This document shows, in pieces, positions 15,448 to 25,452 of a DNA stretch of 64,000 nt (the stretch's first letter is position 1; every line of letters begins with the position of its first letter). Location: contig NZ_JACSQC010000008.1 in NCBI RefSeq assembly GCF_014836875.1, forward strand, positions 62,001-126,000, read 5' to 3'. Origin of the DNA: Arthrobacter pullicola. Its GTDB lineage: Bacteria; Actinomycetota; Actinomycetes; Actinomycetales; Micrococcaceae. The notes under the pieces were generated by a model. That model did no database searches, was not told where the DNA came from, and saw nothing but the letters and a program-made list of their open reading frames with translations. A program made the position numbers and the translations under genes.

Positions 15448-16155
15448 TCAGGCCGGGAGAGCCTGACCGGTGACGAAAACGTGTGCGGCCACTTCGGTGG
15501 GCAGTTCCAAGGCGCCCTCAATTCCGGGAACGCGGACTGAGATGTAGCCTCCGACGACCTCTGCGGTAATGGAGGCCCCAGGACGCAGCCCGGCCTCATC
15601 CAGCTGTGCCAGCAGCTCGGGGTCCACCTGGATCGGTTCGGCCAGCCGAAGCAGGTTCATCTCTGTCCCGGGGGCGGCCGCGCTGACGGCTGAGACCAGG
15701 TCCATATAGCCGCCGGCAGGAGCCAGGGATGTTGTTCCGCCCAGTGCCTCCAGGCCCGGGATGGGATTGCCGTACGGCGACTCCGTGGGGCGCCCCAGCA
15801 GGTCATAGAGCCGGCGTTCGACGCGTTCGCTCATCACATGCTCCCAGCGGCACGCTTCATCGTGGACGTAGGCCCAGTCCAGTCCGATCACGTCGGCCAG
15901 CAGCCGCTCGGCAAGACGGTGTTTACGCATTACCTCCGTGGCGCGGCGCCGGCCCAGTTCGGTCAGTTCCAGCTGCCGGGTACCCGACACCACAACCAGC
16001 CCGTCGCGTTCCATCCGCCCAATGGTCTGGGAGACCGTCGGACCGGAATGGCGCAGGCGCTCGGCGATCCGGGCGCGCAGGGCCACAATGTTCTCCTCCT
16101 CGAGCTCAAGGATGGTTCGAAGATACATCTCAGTTGTGTCGATGAGGTCCGTCAT
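15448..16155 (-). CDS. DtxR/IdeR-family metal-dependent transcriptional repressor
   Basis: 235 residues. A winged helix-turn-helix occupies residues 1-65 (SGPTVSQTIGRMERDGL is the recognition region). The metal-binding and dimerisation domain has the DtxR ligands H79, E83, H98, C102, E105 and H106 in HRLAERLL...VHDEACRWEHVMS, the iron-type arrangement with cysteine. A C-terminal SH3-like domain covers about 145-230. It would repress iron uptake genes when Fe(II) is plentiful; a siderophore-interacting reductase at 32814 is a possible regulon member. The start has AGGAG 9 nt upstream. An MntR-like role is less likely given C102. Confidence 0.93.
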   Translation of the reverse strand: MTDLIDTTEMYLRTILELEEENIVALRARIAERLRHSGPTVSQTIGRMERDGLVVVSGTRQLELTELGRRRATEVMRKHRLAERLLADVIGLDWAYVHDEACRWEHVMSERVERRLYDLLGRPTESPYGNPIPGLEALGGTTSLAPAGGYMDLVSAVSAAAPGTEMNLLRLAEPIQVDPELLAQLDEAGLRPGASITAEVVGGYISVRVPGIEGALELPTEVAAHVFVTGQALPA

Positions 16156-16340
16156 GACCAGCCGCTCCTAGAATTCGTGCGGAAGAGAAAGGGTTGAAAA
16201 CCACGGCGGCGCAAACTGCGCCGCAGGTTCGTTTCCACGTTAGCCCATGCCGCCAATTCGGAGGCAATTATCCACTTTCGGAGCCCATTGCCAACTCCCG
16301 TTCACAAATACCTGCCGCAGGGGGCAGAGGTGCAGAATAG

Positions 16341-17513
<1,173 letters not shown>

Positions 17514-17549
17514 GCCTGGAGGCAGGCTGAGCACCGGGCAAGACCCGGG

Positions 17550-17586
17550 ACAGGACCCCATGCGCTACTGCGCGTTGGGGTCCTGT
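17550..17586. terminator. Bidirectional terminator between serC and MFS gene
   Basis: An 11-bp inverted repeat, ACAGGACCCCA (17550-17560) and TGGGGTCCTGT (17576-17586), with an inner GCGC stem and trailing TCTGTTTCC on the plus strand. It covers the MFS stop codon. Confidence 0.8.
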
Positions 17587-18839
17587 TCTGTTTCCCGGCT
17601 CGTGACTACCAGCCGGCGGCGCACCGTGCGGTCATAGTGCAGCCGCAGGTGGTGGGACCGCCAGGCCCAGACCAGGCCGATGACGGCGGTGATCAGTCCG
17701 GAAGCCGCGGCGACACCCAGGCTCCACCGGGGTCCGAAGGAGTTGGAAACCCAGCCGACGATTGGAGCGCCCAGCGGTGTTCCGCCCATAAAGATGGCGA
17801 AATACAGGGCCATGACCCGCCCGCGCATGACCGGCGCCGTCGTCGTCTGCACGTAGGCGTTGGCACTGGTCATCAGGGTGAGGGCGAACAGTCCGGTGGG
17901 AATGAGGGAGAGCGCGAAGATCCACAGGGTGGGCGAAACCGCCGCCACCGCGCAGGAGAGGCCGAAGGCGCCGGCAGCGCCGAAGATGAACCGCAGCCTC
18001 GGTTTATCCCGGCGTGCGGAGAGGAGCGCTCCGGCAACCGAGCCGATGGCCATGATCGAGTTCAGCAGTCCAAAAATCCCGGCGTCCTGCCCAAACTCGG
18101 TCCGGGCCATCGCCGCGATGTAAACCGCGAAGTTCAATCCGAACGTGCCCACGATGAAGATGGCCACCAGCACCATGATCAGGTCCGGCCGGTACCGCAC
18201 GTATTTCAGTCCGGCGCGGATCCGTCCCTTCCCGGGCGGTGCCTTCGGCAGGATCCGGAGTTCTCCGGACCTCATCTTCAGCAGAGCCAGGATCATGGCA
18301 GCGAAGGTCACCGTGTTGATCAAAAAGACCCACCCGGGCCCAACAGCCACGGTCAGCAGGCCGGCAACGGCCGGACCGATCATCCGGGCGCCGTTGAAGG
18401 AGGCACTGTTAAGCGCGACGGCGTTGGGCAGGTTCTCTTCGCTGACCACTTCCGAGACGAAGCTCTGGCGTGCCGGGGCGTCGATGGCGGACACAATGCC
18501 GAGGGCCAGGGCGAACGCGTAGACATGCCAGAGGTGCGCATGGCCGGAAAGGACCAGCAGGCCAAGTCCCGCACCCAGGGCAGCCATTGCCAGCTGAGTG
18601 GTGAGGAGGACCCTGCGGCGGTCATATGTATCCGCAATGAGTCCGGCCCACGGCGCCAGCAGCAGCTGGGGACCGAGCTGCAGCGCCATCACGATGCCCA
18701 TGGCCGCCGCATCCTGATTCGTCAGGATGTCATAAACCAGCCAGTCCTGGGCGGTGCGCTGCATCCAGGTGCCGATGTTGGAGACCAGTGCCCCAATGAA
18801 CCAGATGCGGTAGTTGAAGATGCGGAGCGAACGGAACAA
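17565..18839 (-). CDS. MFS transporter, EntS-like (MFS_3) exporter
   Basis: 424 residues with about 12 hydrophobic segments. The opening FRSLRIFNYRIWFIGALVSNIGTWMQ and ADTYDRRRVLL loop are typical of the EntS/MFS_3 exporter group. TTG start, with GGAGGGG 9 nt upstream. The substrate is unknown; relatives export siderophores or drugs. A second member of this group lies at 37927. Confidence 0.87.
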   Translation of the reverse strand: MFRSLRIFNYRIWFIGALVSNIGTWMQRTAQDWLVYDILTNQDAAAMGIVMALQLGPQLLLAPWAGLIADTYDRRRVLLTTQLAMAALGAGLGLLVLSGHAHLWHVYAFALALGIVSAIDAPARQSFVSEVVSEENLPNAVALNSASFNGARMIGPAVAGLLTVAVGPGWVFLINTVTFAAMILALLKMRSGELRILPKAPPGKGRIRAGLKYVRYRPDLIMVLVAIFIVGTFGLNFAVYIAAMARTEFGQDAGIFGLLNSIMAIGSVAGALLSARRDKPRLRFIFGAAGAFGLSCAVAAVSPTLWIFALSLIPTGLFALTLMTSANAYVQTTTAPVMRGRVMALYFAIFMGGTPLGAPIVGWVSNSFGPRWSLGVAAASGLITAVIGLVWAWRSHHLRLHYDRTVRRRLVVTSRETEQDPNAQ

Positions 18840-18893
18840 TTGGGTTCACCCCTCCCATCCGGGATGATGAACCGCGTTCCAAACACTCACCTG

Positions 18894-19412
18894 TTATTCG
18901 TCCTCCGTCGCCGCAGTCCGGGGTGCGGTGCCCTGCTCTGCTTCCCCGGCCTCTTCCGGTTTCTCTTCCGCGGCTGCGTCAGCGGTGGCCTGCGCCGCAG
19001 CAGCCTCGGCCGCTGCCTGGGCTGCCTCGGCGGCAACATCCTCGGGCCGGATCCGCTCGGACCAGGGAACCCATTCGGGTGCCAGCACCGAACCTTCGGA
19101 AGGCAGCAGCCCCACTTCGCAGACCGTGGCCACCTTGCCGCGCGGAACGCGGGCCAGGGTGGCGTACCACTGCCAGCCGCGGTAGCCGGGCCGGTTGGCC
19201 TGGAACCGGTGGGTCACCAGCCGGTCGGCTTCGGGAACGGCGCCAATGTACTCGCCAATCTGCGATTCGGGCACGACCTCCAGCAGGCCGGCCCGTGCCG
19301 TTTCGATGGCAGCAGCCAGCACAGCATCCGGCTTCGTCGGCCGGCGGGGTGCCTTCCGGGCAGCGGACTTTACGGGCTGTTCTTCGGGAGCAGTCGTGTC
19401 GTTGGTGTTCAC
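18894..19412 (-). CDS. DUF3027 domain protein
   Basis: 172 residues. The core (residues about 25-120) contains GEYIGAVPEADRLVTHRF, GYRGWQWYATLAR and VCEVGLLPSEGSVLAPEWVPW, hallmarks of DUF3027. A C-terminal Ala/Glu-rich tail follows. In actinobacteria this family is regularly found beside a cold-shock-domain gene, as here (19428). The GTG start has no Shine-Dalgarno sequence but TAGAAC lies exactly 6 nt upstream, so it may also be made from a leaderless transcript. Function unknown. Confidence 0.85.
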   Translation of the reverse strand: MNTNDTTAPEEQPVKSAARKAPRRPTKPDAVLAAAIETARAGLLEVVPESQIGEYIGAVPEADRLVTHRFQANRPGYRGWQWYATLARVPRGKVATVCEVGLLPSEGSVLAPEWVPWSERIRPEDVAAEAAQAAAEAAAAQATADAAAEEKPEEAGEAEQGTAPRTAATEDE

Positions 19413-19427
19413 TCGGAGGTTCTACCC

Positions 19428-19811
19428 CTAGGCGTCAAGGTCGTCGGCCACGGCCCGCAGGACCGCGGCGACCTTGGTTGCGTGCTTCTTCTCCGGGTAC
19501 CTGCCACGGCGCAGGCCATTGGAAATACCATCCAGCAGCTTAATCAGGTCTTCCGTAATCACGGCCATGTCATCCGCAGGCTTGCGGGTGGCCTTGGCGA
19601 CCGACGGCGGAGCCTCCAGTATGCGGGCCGACAGCGCCTGCGGGCCGCGGCGTCCGTCTGCCACGCCAAACTCCATGCGTGTTCCGGGCTTCACCTCGGT
19701 CACACCGGAGGGAAGCGCTGAGGCATGCAGGAACACTTCCTGGCCGTCGTCAGTGGCCAGGAATCCAAATCCCTTACCAGTGTCGAACCACTTGACCTTG
19801 CCGATGGGCAC
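19428..19811 (-). CDS. Cold-shock-domain protein with C-terminal extension
   Basis: 127 residues from GTG at 19811, with GAGG 8 nt upstream. Residues 1-65 form a cold-shock domain with RNP1 (KGFGFLATDD) and RNP2 (EVFLHASAL), binding single-stranded nucleic acid. The last 60 residues (AVITEDLIKLLDGISNGLRRGRYPEKK, given in part) are a helical extension typical of the longer actinobacterial form. It precedes the DUF3027 gene by 15 bp and is probably co-transcribed with it. Divergent from a small membrane gene. Confidence 0.9.
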   Translation of the reverse strand: MPIGKVKWFDTGKGFGFLATDDGQEVFLHASALPSGVTEVKPGTRMEFGVADGRRGPQALSARILEAPPSVAKATRKPADDMAVITEDLIKLLDGISNGLRRGRYPEKKHATKVAAVLRAVADDLDA

Positions 19812-20126
19812 TTCGCTTACCTCGTTCTTGTGTAATGGGTGCGGCGCGCTCGCCCGCACGATGTTACTGCTTGCCGTACTGCATCCGGGGTGCCTCAGTG
19901 CCGCACCGGTACTGGTTACATTAATACGGCACGTCCCCGTTGCTGCACAGCCCCGGTTGCTGCGCTTTCCCGGTTGGTACGCATCTGCTGCACCCGCCGG
20001 CAACGGCCGGGCACCAACAGAGATACTACGGTGAAGTCTGTTCCCTTTAGAATATCCCCTGCACGGGTTCCTGCCTCAGGGTATGGCTTCGTGGGCGTGG
20101 GTTTTTAGCTGCTAGCGTTTAAGACC

Positions 20127-20438
20127 ATGGACCCACGCCTGCCAATCACCGGGAAATCAACCGGTCGAACTGCCGATTCCGCACCTGGAACCACTTCCAC
20201 GGGCCCAGGCGTTCCGCCCCGGTCCAGGCGTTCCTCCATCCGGCTGGTTTTGACCGTACTGGCCGCCGTCCTGGCCCTGGCCGGTGTCGCCAGCCTGGGG
20301 GTCCTCCTCCTGCAGGCGCTTCAGGGAGCGGAGATCTGGCCCGGGTTCGCTGCCGGAGCTTTCTACGCCCTGCCGGTGGCATTCCTGCTGATGGCCGGGC
20401 TGGTAATTGACTCAATCGTGCACCGGCGGCGCGGCTAA
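20127..20438 (+). CDS. Small membrane protein, two predicted helices
   Basis: 103 residues. A proline/serine-rich cytoplasmic start (1-36) is followed by two hydrophobic segments (about 38-62 and 72-95) and a basic end (HRRRG), suggesting an N-in hairpin. No family recognised. There is no Shine-Dalgarno sequence; TAGCGT lies 8 nt before the ATG, so a leaderless mRNA is plausible. It lies 40 bp upstream of the helicase-associated gene and may be cotranscribed. Confidence 0.7.
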   Translation: MDPRLPITGKSTGRTADSAPGTTSTGPGVPPRSRRSSIRLVLTVLAAVLALAGVASLGVLLLQALQGAEIWPGFAAGAFYALPVAFLLMAGLVIDSIVHRRRG

Positions 20439-20478
20439 CCCGTTTGTTTTTGGTCCCACTCGGGTAACGTATTGGACG

Positions 20479-22914
20479 ATGTCCGCGATCCGAGCCTTGG
20501 CTGAAGACCTTGCAGCGCGCAGTGACGAACAACTGCGTGAGCTCCTGACCGCCCGGCCAGATCTGGCCCTTCCCCCGGTACCGGATTTCCAGGCCCTGGC
20601 GGCCCGGGCCTCAACGCGCATCAGCGTACAACGTGCCCTGGAAAAACTCACGGCTCCTCAGCTGCAGGTCCTGGAAGCACTGGATCTGACCACCAACGAG
20701 GATTCCCATCTGAGCACCACGGCATCCTGGCTCAAGGCGGCCATTGCCGGTTCCACCATCAAGGCCCTGGACTCGATCCTGAGCTATTTGCACAGCCTCG
20801 CGCTCCTTCGCCGGGCCACGCCGCACCCGGGTGCCCCGAAGGCCGACGCCGGACGCCGGTTCTATCTGCCCGTCTCCGTCCTCGGGGACGCGCTGGGCGC
20901 CTATCCGGCGGGACTCGGAAGGCCCTATTCCACCCTGGCAGCCCAACAGCCTGAGTTCGGCCAGCGCCTGGTGGGGATCGTTGAGGACCTGCGCGAGCGC
21001 GGGCTTCCCCTTGAGAAAGCCGACACTCCGGCGACCGCCGCCCATTCCCTGCATCATCTGGTCTCCGACCCGGCAGGCTGGGAGGCACTAATCGCTGACG
21101 CCCCGCCGCAGACCGGCGAACTGCTCCGGCGCTTCAAGTACTCGCCGGTCGGGACGATCCCCAAAAAAGCCGCAATCAGCCGGGCGGTCCTCGACAATCC
21201 CTCCCCAACGCCGGTGGAATGGCTCGTGGCACACGGCCTGCTGGTTCCGCTCGACGCACTGCACGTGGAGCTGCCCCGGCCGGTGGGCCAGGCGTCACGC
21301 GGCCATGTGATCGTCTCGGATTTCCAGCTGGCACCCGTGACTCCGGAACCCCGGCCCGTGCCGCACACCCTGCGGGACAATGCCGCCTTCGGCGCGGTGG
21401 CTGAGACGCTGCGCCTGCTCACCGAGCTGCTCGCCCTGACAAGTACGGCACCCGTTGGCACCCTGCGTTCAGGCGGAGTCGGGGTCCGGGAAGTCCGCCG
21501 GGTCTCCGAAGCGCTGCGGCTGGATATCGGGGCCACCGCCTGGCTGCTGGAACTGGCGGCGCTCTCCGGGCTTCTGGTCCTCGACGCCGCCACCGCCCGC
21601 TGGGGAACCGCGGAGAACGACTGGCTGACCCTGGACCGTGAGGTGCAGTGGCGCCGCCTGGTGGAGTCCTGGCTGGAAGCGGAACGCGCACCGTCCCTGG
21701 TGGGGGGCCCGCTGCCCGGCGGCGGGTCGCTGAATGCCCTCGCCGGGGAGCTTTCCCGCCCGGATGCTCCCCTGGTCCGGCGTCGAACCTTGGAAATGCT
21801 CGCGGCCCTTTCCGCGGACGGCGAAGGCCACGAATCGCATTCCGGCGCCTTCGATGTCGAGGATCTGCTCAGCGCCCTCACCTGGCACCAGCCGCGGCTG
21901 CAGCGGCGCTTCGCCCGCCTGGTGCCGGGGATCCTCAAGGAAGCCGCCCAGCTCGGCCTGATCGGGTCCGGCGCCCTGACCGAGCTCGGCGAGGCAGTCG
22001 CCGCGTCCGACTTTGACCGGGCGGCCAGCCGGCTCCGCGAAGCCCTGCCCGAGCCGCTCAGTTCCTTCCTGCTGCAGGCCGACCTCACGGCCGTTGCTCC
22101 CGGCTACCTGGAGCCGTCAGTGGCCCGCCAGCTTGCCCTGATGTCCACCCCCGAGGGCCAGGGCCCCGCGGCAATCTACCGGTTCTCTGCCGACTCGATC
22201 CGGCGGGCGCTGGACGCCGAGATGGATGCGGCGTCCATTCTGGAGTTTTTGGCCCACTATTCCGCCACCGAGATCCCGCAGCCGCTGCGGTACCTGGTGG
22301 AGGACACCGCTGCCCGGCACGGACGCCTGCGCATCGGGGCCGCGTGGAGCTACCTGCGCAGCGACGACGAAGCCGGGCTGAATGCCCTGATGGCCGATCC
22401 GCGCTCCGCGTCCCTGGGGCTGACCCGGCTTGCACCCACCGTCATCTCCTCGGCAGCGACTCCCCAGGAGCTGGCCCTGGCGATCCGGGATCTCGGGTAT
22501 GCGCCGGTGATGGAGGGACGGGCACGCGAAGCCAACGGCTCCCACGCCCGCCCGCCCGTGCCCGCGCCGTCGTCATCCCGTACCCGGGTGAACCAGTGGG
22601 AACTGACCGACGCCGACCTCGATGCTCAGATAGCCGCCCTGCGCGGACGCGGACCTGCCGGTGCCCAGAAGCACGATGAGTCGATGCCGCTGGTGGGGCT
22701 GGAAACCCTGCGCACGGCCATCCGGACCAAGAGTTCAGTCCGCATGGGTGTGGTGGACAGCCAGGGGAATGAGCGGCAGGAGATCTTTGTTCCCCTGTCA
22801 GTGGGAGAAGGCCGGGTACGGGTCTTCGATCCGCGCCGCGACGTTGAGCGCGTAGTGTCGATACATCGGATAATGGACGTGGAATTAGTGGAGGGCAGCC
22901 CGGCACATGGTTGA
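20479..22914 (+). CDS. Helicase-associated protein with C-terminal WYL-like region (XPB partner)
   Basis: 811 residues. In actinobacteria a protein of this type is encoded next to the XPB helicase (Rv0862c beside Rv0861c in M. tuberculosis). The N-terminal region (AEDLAARSDEQLRELLTARPDL) and a long helical middle match that family. Residues about 735-805 (LETLRTAIRTKSSVRMGVVD, VPLSVGEGRVRVFDP) resemble a WYL-type ligand-binding domain. The ATG at 20479 has no Shine-Dalgarno sequence but TAACGT 8 nt upstream. The gene overlaps the helicase gene by 8 bp, so the two are coupled. A role in helicase loading or control is inference. Confidence 0.85.
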   Translation: MSAIRALAEDLAARSDEQLRELLTARPDLALPPVPDFQALAARASTRISVQRALEKLTAPQLQVLEALDLTTNEDSHLSTTASWLKAAIAGSTIKALDSILSYLHSLALLRRATPHPGAPKADAGRRFYLPVSVLGDALGAYPAGLGRPYSTLAAQQPEFGQRLVGIVEDLRERGLPLEKADTPATAAHSLHHLVSDPAGWEALIADAPPQTGELLRRFKYSPVGTIPKKAAISRAVLDNPSPTPVEWLVAHGLLVPLDALHVELPRPVGQASRGHVIVSDFQLAPVTPEPRPVPHTLRDNAAFGAVAETLRLLTELLALTSTAPVGTLRSGGVGVREVRRVSEALRLDIGATAWLLELAALSGLLVLDAATARWGTAENDWLTLDREVQWRRLVESWLEAERAPSLVGGPLPGGGSLNALAGELSRPDAPLVRRRTLEMLAALSADGEGHESHSGAFDVEDLLSALTWHQPRLQRRFARLVPGILKEAAQLGLIGSGALTELGEAVAASDFDRAASRLREALPEPLSSFLLQADLTAVAPGYLEPSVARQLALMSTPEGQGPAAIYRFSADSIRRALDAEMDAASILEFLAHYSATEIPQPLRYLVEDTAARHGRLRIGAAWSYLRSDDEAGLNALMADPRSASLGLTRLAPTVISSAATPQELALAIRDLGYAPVMEGRAREANGSHARPPVPAPSSSRTRVNQWELTDADLDAQIAALRGRGPAGAQKHDESMPLVGLETLRTAIRTKSSVRMGVVDSQGNERQEIFVPLSVGEGRVRVFDPRRDVERVVSIHRIMDVELVEGSPAHG

Positions 22915-24553
22915 CGGACCTTTGATTGTCCAGAGTGATAAGACCATCCTGCTGGAAGTGGATCACGCACAGGCCACCGAAGCGCGGCACGCGATCGCCG
23001 CCTTTGCGGAGCTTGAACGCGCCCCTGAGCACATCCACAGCTACCGGCTGACGCCGCTGGGGCTGTGGAATGCCCGGGCCGCGGGTTTGGATGCCGAGCA
23101 GGTGCTGAACACTTTGCTGACCTATTCCCGTTTCCCCGTGCCGCACTCGCTGCTGATTGACATCGAGGAAACGATGTCCCGGTACGGACGGCTGCGCCTG
23201 GAGAAGGATCCGCAGCACGGACTGGTGCTGCGGACCAACGATTACCCGGTGCTCGAGGAAGTGCTGCACGCCAAGAAGATCCAGCCCCTGCTCGGGCCGC
23301 GGATCGACGGCGAAACCGTGGTGGTGCAGTCGGCCATGCGCGGCCAGCTGAAGCAGCTGCTGCTCAAGCTTGGCTGGCCCGCTGAGGACTTTGCCGGCTA
23401 CGTTGACGGAACCCCCCATCCCATCCTGCTCAATGAGGACGGCTGGGCACTGCGCCCGTACCAGAAGCTCGCCACGGAGAATTTCTGGGCCGGTGGCTCC
23501 GGCGTGGTGGTGCTGCCGTGCGGCGCAGGGAAAACCCTGGTCGGGGCGGCCGCCATGGCGACCAGCTCCACCACCACCTTGATCCTGGTGACCAACACGG
23601 TGTCCGCCAGGCAGTGGAAGGACGAGCTGCTCAAACGCACCTCCCTCACCGAGGATGAGATTGGTGAATATTCCGGTGCCGTGAAGGAAGTCCGGCCGGT
23701 GACGATCGCCACCTACCAGGTTCTGACCCTCAAGCGCGGCGGGCTTTACCCGCACCTGGAGCTCCTGGATGCCAATGACTGGGGCCTGATCATTTATGAC
23801 GAGGTCCATCTGCTGCCGGCCCCGATCTTCCGGATGACCGCGGATCTGCAGGCCCGCCGCCGGCTCGGCCTCACCGCTACCCTGGTGCGCGAGGACGGAC
23901 GGGAGGGCGAAGTCTTCTCCCTCATTGGGCCCAAGCGCTACGACGCGCCGTGGAAGGACATCGAGGCGCAGGGCTACATTGCGCCTGCTGACTGCATCGA
24001 GGTCCGGGTGGACCTGCCCCGGGACGAGCGGGTCACCTACGCCATGGCCGAGGACGGGGACAAGTACCGGCTGTGCTCGACGTCGGAAACCAAGTCCAAG
24101 GTCGTTGAGCAGCTGGTCCGCCGCCACGACGGAGACCAGATCCTGGTGATCGGACAGTACATTGACCAGCTGGACGAACTGGCTGAACGCCTGGACGCCC
24201 CGGTAATCAAGGGCGAGACCCCGGTGAAGGAACGCCAGCGGCTGTTCGCCGCCTTCCGCGAAGGCGAGCTCAAGACCCTGGTGGTTTCCAAGGTCGCGAA
24301 CTTCTCCATCGACCTGCCCGAAGCCTCCGTGGCCATCCAGGTCTCCGGGTCCTTCGGCTCACGCCAGGAGGAAGCGCAGCGGCTGGGACGCCTGCTGCGC
24401 CCCAAGGCCGACGGCCGGGCCGCGCACTTCTACACCGTCGTCGCACGCGACACCCTGGACCAGGACTTCGCAGCGAAGCGGCAGCGGTTCCTTGCGGAGC
24501 AAGGTTACGCGTACTCCATCCAGGACGCGGCGGACATCGAAAAGCCTGTGTAG
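22907..24553 (+). CDS. DNA repair helicase of the XPB/ERCC3 family
   Basis: 548 residues. An N-terminal damage-recognition-like region of about 180 residues precedes two helicase domains: Walker A LPCGAGKTLVG near 204, DEVH box YDEVHLL near 298, motif III LTATLVREDG and motif VI QEEAQRLGRLLRPK near 485. Bacterial XPB unwinds DNA 3' to 5' and is thought to act in repair. Start ATG inside the end of the preceding gene. The 24554-24734 gap to the next gene holds GC-rich palindromes but no further gene. Confidence 0.93.
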   Translation: MVDGPLIVQSDKTILLEVDHAQATEARHAIAAFAELERAPEHIHSYRLTPLGLWNARAAGLDAEQVLNTLLTYSRFPVPHSLLIDIEETMSRYGRLRLEKDPQHGLVLRTNDYPVLEEVLHAKKIQPLLGPRIDGETVVVQSAMRGQLKQLLLKLGWPAEDFAGYVDGTPHPILLNEDGWALRPYQKLATENFWAGGSGVVVLPCGAGKTLVGAAAMATSSTTTLILVTNTVSARQWKDELLKRTSLTEDEIGEYSGAVKEVRPVTIATYQVLTLKRGGLYPHLELLDANDWGLIIYDEVHLLPAPIFRMTADLQARRRLGLTATLVREDGREGEVFSLIGPKRYDAPWKDIEAQGYIAPADCIEVRVDLPRDERVTYAMAEDGDKYRLCSTSETKSKVVEQLVRRHDGDQILVIGQYIDQLDELAERLDAPVIKGETPVKERQRLFAAFREGELKTLVVSKVANFSIDLPEASVAIQVSGSFGSRQEEAQRLGRLLRPKADGRAAHFYTVVARDTLDQDFAAKRQRFLAEQGYAYSIQDAADIEKPV

Positions 24554-24734
24554 CCGCTGCGGCGTTTCCATCCGCGCAGCGCCGCGGCGCTGGACCCCGG
24601 TTCCAAGCCGCGCCGGCCGAAGGATTCTGTACCCTCTGGACGGCGCGGCTGCCCCAGCTGTCACATTGGATGTTTCCAGCCCGCTTAAGGCCGGCCTACA
24701 GACAACGTCCAGCTAAATGTAAGAAACTAGGCGG

Positions 24735-25448
<714 letters not shown>

Positions 25449-25452
25449 AACG

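Noticed and set aside
17637-19721. 694-codon plus-strand open frame opposite the MFS, DUF3027 and cold-shock genes
   Set aside because: It spans three real minus-strand genes and their boundaries; the predicted protein is low-complexity.
22442-24127. 561-codon minus-strand open frame opposite the XPB gene
   Set aside because: It opposes a gene with intact helicase motifs and has no supporting start or domain.
24578-24593. CAGCGCCGCGGCGCTG palindrome after the XPB gene as a terminator or operator
   Set aside because: It is short with no loop and no T-run, and such GC palindromes are common in this DNA.
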